Below are positions 57,248 to 64,000 of a stretch of DNA of 64,000 bases, piece after piece. Position 1 is the first letter of the stretch. Each line of letters begins with the position of its first letter. The stretch comes from Streptomyces collinus Tu 365 (GTDB lineage Bacteria; Actinomycetota; Actinomycetes; Streptomycetales; Streptomycetaceae). The notes under the pieces are model-generated. The model did no database searches. It was not told the DNA's origin and saw only the letters and a program-made list of their open reading frames with translations. The DNA is taken from the NCBI RefSeq assembly GCF_000444875.1, contig NC_021985.1:6406170-6470169 (forward strand), given 5' to 3'. The translations under genes were made by a program, and so were the position numbers.

Positions 57248-58849
57248 ATGACTGAGACACCGAGGGAGCGCTGGACGCTCCACCACGCCGCCCGCGCCCA
57301 CGCCGGGAGCCGCCCCGACCACCCCGCGATCGTCTGCGAGGGCCGGGTCACCACCTACGAGAAGCTGCACCGCGACAGCAACCGGGCCGCGCACGCCCTG
57401 CGCACCAGCGGGGTCGGGCGCGGCGACCGGGTCGCGTACCTGGGCCGCGAGTCGGCGAACTACTACCTGGTGATGATCGCCTGCGCCAAGGCGGGCGCCG
57501 TCCTGGTGCCGGTCAACTGGCGGCTCACGCCGAGCGAGGTCGACCACATCCTGCGCGACTCCGGTGCCGCGCTGATCTTCGTCGACGACGAGTTCTGGGA
57601 CACCGTCGCCACCGTCCGCCACCAGCTGCGCGGGCTGCGCCGGGTGATCCGGGTCGACGGCACCGACGCGGACGGCGAACCCGCCCGCGGCGCGGGCCTG
57701 CTGGCCTGGGCGGCCGACCAGCCCGACACCGACCCGGCGCCGGGCACCGGGCCGGACGACGCGGTCATCCAGATCTACACCAGCGGCACCACCGGTCTGC
57801 CCAAGGGCGCGGTCCTCGCCCACCGCAGCTTCTTCACGCTCCCGCACGCCAGCCGCGAGCGGGGCGTGGACTGGATCGACTGGCTGCCCGAGGACGTGGC
57901 GCTGATCTCCCTGCCGGGCTTCGGTGTGGCCGGCATCGGCTGGTTCCTGCACACCTTCAACGCCGGCGGCACCAACGTGATCATGCCGCAGTTCGACCCG
58001 CAGGAGGCCGTGCGCCTCATCCGCGCCCACGGCGTCACCACCACCTTCGCCGCCCCGGCCATGCTGCAGGCGATGGCGGCCGAACGCGGCGCGGGACCCG
58101 AGGCGTTCGCCTCCCTGCGCAAGATCGCCTACGGTGCGGCGCCCATGTCCGAGACGCTGCTCAAGCAGTGCCTGGAGACCTACCGCTGCGAGTTCGCGCA
58201 GATCTACGCGAGCACCGAGACCGGCAGCGTGGCGGTGTGCCTGCCGCCCGAGGCGCACCACCCGGGCAGCACGGTCCTCACCTCCGTCGGCAAGCCCTGC
58301 CCCGGCAACGAGGTGAAGGTGGTCGGCCCCGACGGCGAGGCGCTGCCGCCCGGCGCCATCGGCCAGATCTGCGTCCGCGCCCCCTCGCGGATGCTCGGCT
58401 ACTGGAACCTGCCCGAGGCCACCGCCCGCACGCTGGTGGGGGAGTGGCTGCACATGGGCGACGCCGGCTACCTCGACGAGGACGGCTACCTCCACCTGTG
58501 CGACCGCATCAACGACACGATCATCGTCGCCGGCCAGAACATCTACCCGGCCGAGGTGGAGAAGGCGCTGGCCGCCCACCCGGCCGTCGCGGACGCCGCC
58601 GTCGTCGGGCTCCCCGACGACCGCTGGGGCGAGAGCGTGCACGCCGTGGTGGTGCTCAGGCCCGGCGCGAACGCCACCCCGCGCGAGCTGCTGCTGTCCC
58701 TGCGGGGCCGGATCGCCGACTACAAGATCCCCGGCACCTACCACTTCGCCGAGTCGCTGCCCCGCAACCCCTCGGGCAAGATCCTGCGCCGCGCGGTGCG
58801 GGAGCGGCTGACGGCGCCGGCCCGGGACCCGCTGGCGAGCACCGTATGA
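57248..58849 (+). CDS. Acyl-CoA synthetase/AMP-dependent ligase
   Basis: This 533-aa adenylate-forming enzyme has the P-loop YTSGTTGLPKGAVLAH, A5 region IYASTETGSVAVCLPPE, WLHMGDAGYLDEDGYLHLCDRINDTIIVAGQNIYPAEVE, and the C-terminal lysine motif PRNPSGKILRRAVRE. It lies 41 bp after the PKS. It may activate the hydrazino- or azoxy-serine carboxylate for loading on the free ACP, or a fatty acid starter for the alkyl chain. Sequence does not decide between them. Confidence 0.87.
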   Translation: MTETPRERWTLHHAARAHAGSRPDHPAIVCEGRVTTYEKLHRDSNRAAHALRTSGVGRGDRVAYLGRESANYYLVMIACAKAGAVLVPVNWRLTPSEVDHILRDSGAALIFVDDEFWDTVATVRHQLRGLRRVIRVDGTDADGEPARGAGLLAWAADQPDTDPAPGTGPDDAVIQIYTSGTTGLPKGAVLAHRSFFTLPHASRERGVDWIDWLPEDVALISLPGFGVAGIGWFLHTFNAGGTNVIMPQFDPQEAVRLIRAHGVTTTFAAPAMLQAMAAERGAGPEAFASLRKIAYGAAPMSETLLKQCLETYRCEFAQIYASTETGSVAVCLPPEAHHPGSTVLTSVGKPCPGNEVKVVGPDGEALPPGAIGQICVRAPSRMLGYWNLPEATARTLVGEWLHMGDAGYLDEDGYLHLCDRINDTIIVAGQNIYPAEVEKALAAHPAVADAAVVGLPDDRWGESVHAVVVLRPGANATPRELLLSLRGRIADYKIPGTYHFAESLPRNPSGKILRRAVRERLTAPARDPLASTV

Positions 58850-58886
58850 CGTCACCCTCCAAGCCCCTCGTCGAGAAGGACTGTCC

Positions 58887-59885
58887 ATGAGCACCGAGCC
58901 CCTGCGGATCGGCATCCTGCTGCCCACCCGGGAGCAGGCCATCAACGGCAGCTACGCGGCGGCCCCCCTGCTGGACTTCGCCCGCCGGGCCGAGGACCTC
59001 GGGTTCGACTCCCTGTGGGCCGGCGACTCACTCACCGCGCGCCCCCGCCTCGACCCCCTCGTCGTCCTGTCGGCCGCCGCCGCGGCGACCCGGCGGATCA
59101 CCGTCGGCACCGCCGCCCTCACCCCGGCCCTGCGCCACCCGCTCATCGGCGCCAACATGATCGCGAGCCTCAGCCACGTCGCCGCCGGCCGGCTGGTCCT
59201 CGGCCTCGGTTCGGGCTTCCCCATGGCCGAGACGGAGGAGGAGTTCGCCTCCGTCGGCGCCTCCTTCCAGGGCCGGGTCGGCCGTCTGGACGAGATCACC
59301 GCGCTGTGGCGCACGGCCTGGCGCTCGGGCGAGGAGGGCGAACCCGCCGAGTTCCAGGGGAAGTACTGGCAGTCGGAGCACCTGGACCGGCTCCCGTCGC
59401 CCGCGGTCGCCGGCGGCCCGCCGCTGTGGCTGGCCGGCAGCGACACCCCCAAGGTGCTCGCCCGCGCGGCCACCCGCTACGACGGCTGGCTGCCCTTCCT
59501 GCCGGACGTCGACGCCTACGGCCGGGCCAGCCGCCGTATCGCCGAACTCGCCGCCGAGGCGGGCCGCACGGTCACCCCGGCGCTGTACGCCACGGTGACG
59601 GTGAACAGCGACGAGCGCGCGGCCCGGGCCGAACTGGAGCACTACATCAGCCACTACTACGGCCGTTCGCTGGAGCAGATGAGCAGCATCCAGGCGTACG
59701 CCTGGGGCAGTGCCGAGAAGTGCGCCGAATGGCTCGGCGGTTACGTCCGCGCCGGTGCCCGGCACCTGGTCGTGCGGATCGGTTCCCTCGATCCCGAGCC
59801 GCAGTTGAAGGAGATCGCCGAGGTGCTGCTGCCCGCGGTACGCGCCCTCGGTTCGTCCACCATCGTTGGGAGTACGCAGTCGTGA
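58887..59885 (+). CDS. Luciferase-like (LLM class) flavin/F420-dependent oxidoreductase
   Basis: This 332-aa TIM-barrel protein is of the bacterial luciferase superfamily. It has RIGILLPTREQ at the N-terminus, LGFDSLWAGDSL, TRRITVGTAALTPALRHPLIGANMIASLSHVAAGRLVLGLGSGFP, and PPLWLAGSDTPKVLARAATRYDGWLPFLPD. Members use FMN or F420; the prosthetic group cannot be told here. It is coupled to the thioesterase gene by GTGA. It may oxidise or reduce the azoxy product or its hydrazine precursor. Confidence 0.85.
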   Translation: MSTEPLRIGILLPTREQAINGSYAAAPLLDFARRAEDLGFDSLWAGDSLTARPRLDPLVVLSAAAAATRRITVGTAALTPALRHPLIGANMIASLSHVAAGRLVLGLGSGFPMAETEEEFASVGASFQGRVGRLDEITALWRTAWRSGEEGEPAEFQGKYWQSEHLDRLPSPAVAGGPPLWLAGSDTPKVLARAATRYDGWLPFLPDVDAYGRASRRIAELAAEAGRTVTPALYATVTVNSDERAARAELEHYISHYYGRSLEQMSSIQAYAWGSAEKCAEWLGGYVRAGARHLVVRIGSLDPEPQLKEIAEVLLPAVRALGSSTIVGSTQS

Positions 59886-60682
59886 CCTCCGCCATCGGCA
59901 CCATCGGCAGTCAGATGTCCAGCGAGGGCAACTGGTTCCACCCCGTGGAGCCCTCGCCCGACGCCTCGATCCGGCTGTTCCTGCTGCCCCACGCGGGCAG
60001 CGGCGCCATCATCTACCGCGACTGGGAACGGCTGCTGCCGCCGGACATCTCCCCGCAGGCCGTCACCCTGCCCGGCCGCCACAACCGCCGGGACGAGCCG
60101 ACGTACGAGGAGTTCTGGCCGCTGCTCGACGCCCTGCACGAGGCGGTCGTCAACGACCTCGACGAGCGTCCGTTCGCGTTCTTCGGTCACTGCCTCGGCG
60201 CCCAGCTCGCCTTCCGGCTGGCCATCCGGATGCAGGAGGAGGGCGACCGGACCCCGGTGATGGTCGGGATGTCCGGCTGGTCGCCGGTGGGCTTCTTCAA
60301 GCCGACCGAGGAGCAGAGCCGGATGCCGGAGCCCGAGCTGGTCGAGTGGATCAAGAAGCTGGGCTCCTTCCCGGCCGAGGTCTACGACAACCCCGAGATG
60401 CTCGCGCTCGTCGTGCCCGCGCTCCGCTCCGACCTCAGGGTCGCCGGGGACTACGACGACGACGGCGCCGGTGTCACCTGCCCGCTCGCCTCGTACGGCG
60501 GCCGCAGCGACCCGCTCCAGGAGGCCCCGGACGCCATGACGCACTGGGCCGGCCGCACCCCCGTCTACCTGGGCCACAACGAGTACGAGGGCGGCCACTT
60601 CTACATCGACACCCACGCGCAGGCGGTCACCGCGCACTTCGCGCACCGCCTGCAGCGAGCCGTGGCCACCAGCGTGAGCTGA
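59882..60682 (+). CDS. Type II thioesterase with Cys in place of the nucleophilic Ser
   Basis: This 266-aa alpha/beta hydrolase is of the editing thioesterase family: LFLLPHAGSGAIIYRDWERLLP, VTLPGRHNRRDEP, then FFGHCLGAQLAF where the nucleophile elbow reads GHCLG instead of GHSxG. It continues with YGGRSDPLQEAPDAMTHWA and GGHFYIDTH for the Asp and His. The Ser-to-Cys change could slow hydrolysis and favour acyl transfer, or it may still hydrolyse. The GTG start overlaps the oxidoreductase stop. Confidence 0.88.
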   Translation: MTSAIGTIGSQMSSEGNWFHPVEPSPDASIRLFLLPHAGSGAIIYRDWERLLPPDISPQAVTLPGRHNRRDEPTYEEFWPLLDALHEAVVNDLDERPFAFFGHCLGAQLAFRLAIRMQEEGDRTPVMVGMSGWSPVGFFKPTEEQSRMPEPELVEWIKKLGSFPAEVYDNPEMLALVVPALRSDLRVAGDYDDDGAGVTCPLASYGGRSDPLQEAPDAMTHWAGRTPVYLGHNEYEGGHFYIDTHAQAVTAHFAHRLQRAVATSVS

Positions 60683-60696
60683 GCCGAAGAGGCCGT

Positions 60697-60712
60697 GTCA
60701 GCGCCGTGTCAG
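60697..60712 (+). promoter_or_regulatory. Putative SARP operator 6 upstream of the exporter gene
   Basis: GTCAG at 60697-60701 and 60708-60712, exactly 11 bp apart, point toward the DHA2 exporter whose ATG is at 60830. Confidence 0.5.
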
Positions 60713-60829
60713 CAGGGCGCGGGACAGTGACCCGATGACCGTATTGGGTGCCGTCCCGTGCCCTGCCGTGCATCACGGACACCTTCGGCCGTCCACCCCA
60801 CCAGCACGAAACGACCTAGGAGGGTCGTC

Positions 60830-62323
60830 ATGACCACCGAAGCGGAACTGACCGGCAGCGCGGCCTCGGCCGCACCGCCACCGGACATCGAGGAGGCGGC
60901 CGGCGCACCCGCCTGGGGTGCGCTCCTGGTCGTGCTGGCCGGCCTGTTCATCACCAACCTCGACTTCTTCATCGTCAACGTGGCCATCCCCTCGCTGCAG
61001 CGCGGGATGCACGCCACCAGCGCCGAGATCCAGCTCGTCGCCGCGACGTTCAACATCGGCCTGTCCGCCATGCTGATCACCGGCGGCCGGCTCGGCGACC
61101 TCTACGGCCGGCGGCGGATCTTCTCCCTCGGCCTGGCGCTGTTCACGCTCGCCTCGCTGGCGTGCGGCATCGCGCCGAACATGGGCGAGCTGATCGCGGC
61201 GCGCGCGGTGCAGGGCGCCGCGGCGGCCCTGGTCATCCCGCAGGTCCTCGGCATCCTGACCACGACCTACGCGGGCAAGGCCCGGGTCGCGGCGTTCAAC
61301 GCCTACGGCCTGACCCTGGGCGCCTCGGCCGTCTTCGGCCAGCTCATCGGCGGTCTGCTGATCAAGGCCGACGTGTTCGGCTGGGACTGGCGGACCATCT
61401 TCCTGATCAACGTGCCGATCGGTGCCGTCGTCCTGCTGCTGACGCCGAAGCTGGTGCCCGAGTCCCGTGCCGACGGGCACACCGGACTCGACCTGACCGG
61501 TGTCGTCCTGGTGACCGCCGGGCTCACCGCCGTGGTGCTGCCGCTGGTCGAGGGCCGTGAACAGGGCTGGCCCACCTGGACCTGGGAGTGCCTGGCCGCC
61601 GCCGTGCCGCTGCTCGGGGCGTTCTGGTACACCCAGCGACGCAAGGCCGCCCGCGGCCGGTCGCCGCTGGTCAACCCGAGCCTGTTCGAGGACCGCGCGT
61701 TCGGCGTGGGCGTGGTCTCCCTGCTGGTCTTCTTCGCCGCGATGGCCTCCTTCTTCCTGGTCCTCGCGCTGTACCTGCAGGAGGGCCGCGGCCAGTCCGC
61801 GCTGCGCTCCGGGCTGCTGTTCGTCCCGCTCGGCCTCGGCTTCTTCATCGGCTCGGTGCAGGCGCCCAAGGTCGCGGCCAAGCTGGGCAAGCAGGTCCTG
61901 GCCCTGGGCGCGCTGCTGCTCGCGGCGGGCGACGTGGCGCTGGCCGAGACGGTGTGGCACCTGGACACCAGCGGCTCCGTCGGCTGGTGCATCCCGGCCA
62001 TGGTGCTCGGCGGGGTCGGCATGGGCTTCGTCGTCGCGCCGCTCACCTCGCTGGTCCTGGAGGGCGTCGCCCCGCACCACGCGGCCGCCGCGTCCGGCGT
62101 CTTCTCCACCGCCCAGGAGATGGGCAACGCCATCGGCATCGCGGTGATCGGCGTCGTCTTCTTCAGCGTCGCCGGGCACGGGACCGGCGCCCACACCTAC
62201 GCCCACGCGTTCGGCACCAGCCTGTTCGTCCAGGCCGCGATCTGCGTCCTGGTGGCCGCCCTGGTGCAACTGCTGCCGCGGGCGAAGGCGTCCGGGCCGG
62301 ACGCAGTGCCCGAGACCGCCTGA
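60830..62323 (+). CDS. DHA2-family MFS drug exporter (14 TM)
   Basis: This 497-aa transporter has about 14 helices. DHA2/EmrB signatures are LDFFIVNVAIPSLQRGM in helix 1, GGRLGDLYGRRRIFSLGL between helices 2 and 3, AARAVQGAAAALVIPQVL in helix 4, and GLTLGASAVFGQLIGGLLI (the antiporter motif) in helix 5. TAGGAGG precedes the ATG. It is likely the product exporter and self-resistance gene, comparable to VlmF-type transporters. Confidence 0.9.
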   Translation: MTTEAELTGSAASAAPPPDIEEAAGAPAWGALLVVLAGLFITNLDFFIVNVAIPSLQRGMHATSAEIQLVAATFNIGLSAMLITGGRLGDLYGRRRIFSLGLALFTLASLACGIAPNMGELIAARAVQGAAAALVIPQVLGILTTTYAGKARVAAFNAYGLTLGASAVFGQLIGGLLIKADVFGWDWRTIFLINVPIGAVVLLLTPKLVPESRADGHTGLDLTGVVLVTAGLTAVVLPLVEGREQGWPTWTWECLAAAVPLLGAFWYTQRRKAARGRSPLVNPSLFEDRAFGVGVVSLLVFFAAMASFFLVLALYLQEGRGQSALRSGLLFVPLGLGFFIGSVQAPKVAAKLGKQVLALGALLLAAGDVALAETVWHLDTSGSVGWCIPAMVLGGVGMGFVVAPLTSLVLEGVAPHHAAAASGVFSTAQEMGNAIGIAVIGVVFFSVAGHGTGAHTYAHAFGTSLFVQAAICVLVAALVQLLPRAKASGPDAVPETA

Positions 62324-62558
62324 CGCACGTCAGGTACGAAGGCCCGACGGGGGCCGGCGGAACACCGCCGGCCCCCGTTCCGTTGTGCGCGCACGCCTTC
62401 TCCGCACCCGCCCGGAGACCCGAGCGTGCCCGAATTCCCGGACGGAAGCCCGATCGTGCCCGAATTCCCGAACGCCCGACGGGGGTCCGGTCGAGGCGAA
62501 GAAAGTCGGCCGACCGCCTTTACCAACGGAAAACCAGCCATTTACTGGCCGAAAACCT

Positions 62559-62598
62559 GTCAGTCATCCATCAGATATCCGTCAGCGGCGCTCATCAG
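62559..62598 (+). promoter_or_regulatory. Putative SARP operator 7 (11-11-13 spacing) of the P450 gene
   Basis: GTCAG (62559-62563), ATCAG (62570-62574), GTCAG (62581-62585) and ATCAG (62594-62598) have spacings of 11, 11 and 13 bp and end 55 bp before the P450 ATG. The layout is identical to operator 4. Confidence 0.7.
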
Positions 62599-62652
62599 GA
62601 TGTCTCCAACGCTGGGAACCGGCCAAGGGAACCAGCCAACGGAGGGAATGTC

Positions 62653-63846
62653 ATGTCCGAATGCGAGCAGCAGCTGCCCGAGTGGCCGATGCCACGTTCC
62701 TGCCCCTACGCGCCACCGGACGCGTACGAGGGGCTGCGCAAGGATCCCCCGCTGAAGGTGCGGATACGCGGCGGCGAGGCCTGGCTGGTCACCCGGCACG
62801 CCGACGTCCGCCAGGTGCTCAACGACAACCGCTTCAGCGCCGACGACCAAAAGCCCGGCTTCCCGATCCGCATCCAGCTCCCGCCCGAGCCCGGCGTGAT
62901 GTCGTTCAACCGCATGGACGGCTCCGAACACGGCCGGCTGCGCCGCATGGCGATGACCGAGTTCACCGCCCGCCGCACCCGCGCCCTGCGCCCCGAGGTC
63001 GAACTCCTCGTCGAGCGGCTGCTGGACGAGCTGGAACGGGGCCCGCGCCCGGTCGACCTCGTGGAGCACTTCGCCGTACGGCTGCCGTCGCTGGTCATCG
63101 CCCGGATGCTCGGTGTCCCGGAGGAGGACGAGGCGACCTTCACCGAGCAGAGCCGGGTCATCCTCTCCCAGGACGCGACCCCCGAGGAGACGTACGGCGC
63201 GTTCGTCGAGATGACCGGCTATCTCGACCGGCTCGCCGCCCGGCGCACCGCCGAACCCCAGGACGACCTGATCAGCCGGCTGGTCACCCGCTACGTGGCG
63301 ACCGGGGAGCTGACCCACCAGGAACTCGTCGCCATGGCCCGGTTCTTCCTGGTCGCCGGGCACGAGACCTCCGCCCACCAGATCAGCCTCAGCGTGCTCA
63401 GCCTGCTGCGCGACCCCGCCCTGCTCGCCGAACTGCGCGCCGACCCCGGCCTGTACAAGCCGGCCGTCGAGGAACTCCTGCGCTACTGGTCCATCTCGCA
63501 GGACAACCAGGTGCGGGCCGCGGTCGCCGACGTGGACCTGGGCGGTGCGCGCATCCGCGCGGGCGAGGGCGTGATCGTGGCGATCCCCGGCGCCAACCAC
63601 GACGAGTCGGTGTACCCCGACGCGGGCCGCCTGGACATCCACCGCAACGCCTCCGGCCACCTCGCCTTCGGCTTCGGCGCGCACCTGTGCCCCGGCGCCT
63701 CGCTGGCCCGCATGGAGCTGGAGGTGTGCCTGAGCATGCTCTTCGAGCGCTTCCCCACGCTGCGCCTCGCCCTGCCGGCCGAGGACGTGCGCTTCCGCCA
63801 GAACACCCTCGTCTACGGCCTGGAGGAGCTGCCCGTCACCTGGTGA
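62653..63846 (+). CDS. Cytochrome P450
   Basis: This 397-aa bacterial class I P450 has FFLVAGHETSAHQISLSVLSLL (oxygen-binding I helix), EELLRYW (ExxR), the PERF-like region YPDAGRLDIHR, and heme loop FGFGAHLCPGASLARMEL with the Cys ligand. GGAGGG lies 6 nt before the ATG. A tailoring hydroxylation, epoxidation or desaturation of the azoxy product is likely. No ferredoxin gene is adjacent; the one at 37668 may serve. Confidence 0.93.
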   Translation: MSECEQQLPEWPMPRSCPYAPPDAYEGLRKDPPLKVRIRGGEAWLVTRHADVRQVLNDNRFSADDQKPGFPIRIQLPPEPGVMSFNRMDGSEHGRLRRMAMTEFTARRTRALRPEVELLVERLLDELERGPRPVDLVEHFAVRLPSLVIARMLGVPEEDEATFTEQSRVILSQDATPEETYGAFVEMTGYLDRLAARRTAEPQDDLISRLVTRYVATGELTHQELVAMARFFLVAGHETSAHQISLSVLSLLRDPALLAELRADPGLYKPAVEELLRYWSISQDNQVRAAVADVDLGGARIRAGEGVIVAIPGANHDESVYPDAGRLDIHRNASGHLAFGFGAHLCPGASLARMELEVCLSMLFERFPTLRLALPAEDVRFRQNTLVYGLEELPVTW

Positions 63847-63983
63847 CAGCCGGTCCCCCTCCGGGTGTCAGGAGGGCCGTGCCCCACCACGGCCCCGCCC
63901 CGAACCGCACCGCGGACAACCGGACCGCCCCCCGCACCCCCACCGCGCGGCTGGAACACCCCGTTCCCGCGCGGCTTTCCCAC

Positions 63984-63999
63984 GTCAGCCCGTGATCAG
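63984..63999 (+). promoter_or_regulatory. Putative SARP operator 8 at the window edge
   Basis: GTCAG (63984-63988) and ATCAG (63995-63999) are 11 bp apart and point out of the window, suggesting another regulated cluster gene to the right. Confidence 0.45.
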
Positions 64000-64000
64000 C

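Noticed and set aside
63850..63885. Terminator after the P450 gene (CCCTCC/GGAGGG)
   Set aside because: Stem of only about 6 bp with a long loop; too weak to call.

Overview
The window is a high-GC actinobacterial chromosome segment, almost certainly Streptomyces. Supporting signs are pervasive G/C third positions, GTG starts, many 4-bp ATGA/GTGA gene overlaps, an ECF sigma factor, SARP, PaaX and MerR regulators, a DUF5999 protein and an acyl-CoA carboxylase epsilon subunit. No rRNA, CRISPR array or intact insertion sequence was seen. One tRNA-like gene is present.

Positions 1-29700 carry chromosomal accessory and metabolic genes. In order they are: the Hen1/Pnkp RNA-repair pair (1-3604); a short peptide plus a B12-type radical SAM RiPP-maturation enzyme behind a promoter framed by a perfect 11-bp inverted repeat (3623-5981); an SPFH protein overlapping an NAD-kinase-like protein (6072-8119); arginine deiminase, ornithine carbamoyltransferase with ARG boxes, and an APC permease (8249-12122); an anti-sigma-type ATPase; an OYE/MerR pair with its operator; a secreted FG-GAP protein; a one-polypeptide sigma factor/zinc anti-sigma motif/membrane/GH128-like fusion (16657-18600); a membrane protein divergent from a pentapeptide-repeat protein; and two truncated gene remnants abutting at about 21160. 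Positions 21471-28851 hold a CoA-dependent aromatic acid catabolic cluster: ligase, salicylyl-/2-aminobenzoyl-CoA monooxygenase-reductase, enoyl-CoA hydratase, acyl-CoA dehydrogenase, RidA and a PaaX regulator. Its two divergent control regions share the dyad GTGAC-N4-GTCA.

Positions 29769 to beyond 64000 are, I infer, a biosynthetic gene cluster for an azoxy (N-N bonded) natural product related to valanimycin, elaiomycin and azodyrecin. It has a dedicated seryl-tRNA synthetase (VlmL-like), a DUF2156 aminoacyl-tRNA transferase (VlmA-like), an amine N-hydroxylase of the acyl-CoA dehydrogenase fold (VlmH-like), a flavin reductase (VlmR-like), a ferritin-like diiron protein (VlmB-like) and a small His-rich membrane protein (candidate VlmO-like partner). 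Alkylamine supply can be explained by KAS III, KAS II, ACP, a FabI-like reductase, an aldehyde dehydrogenase-type reductase, a class III aminotransferase, a desaturase and a ferredoxin. Elaboration of the serine part can be explained by an AMP ligase, a free ACP, a one-module type I PKS, a thioesterase, a luciferase-like oxidoreductase and a P450. Exporters, a SARP and a carboxylase complete it.

Two features make this cluster unusual. First, a 96-nt serine-type tRNA gene lies inside it (33163-33258). Its acceptor, T and long variable arms are intact but its anticodon arm is enlarged and lacks a normal 7-nt loop. SerRS does not read the anticodon, so this could be a tRNA charged by the cluster SerRS and used only to donate serine. 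Second, GTCAG-type direct repeats with an 11-bp period occur at eight places (32 kb, 33.3 kb, 34.7 kb, twice at 51.1 kb, 60.7 kb, 62.6 kb and the last 20 bp). They look like operators of the cluster SARP, they outline its regulon, and the set at 33.3 kb points at the tRNA.
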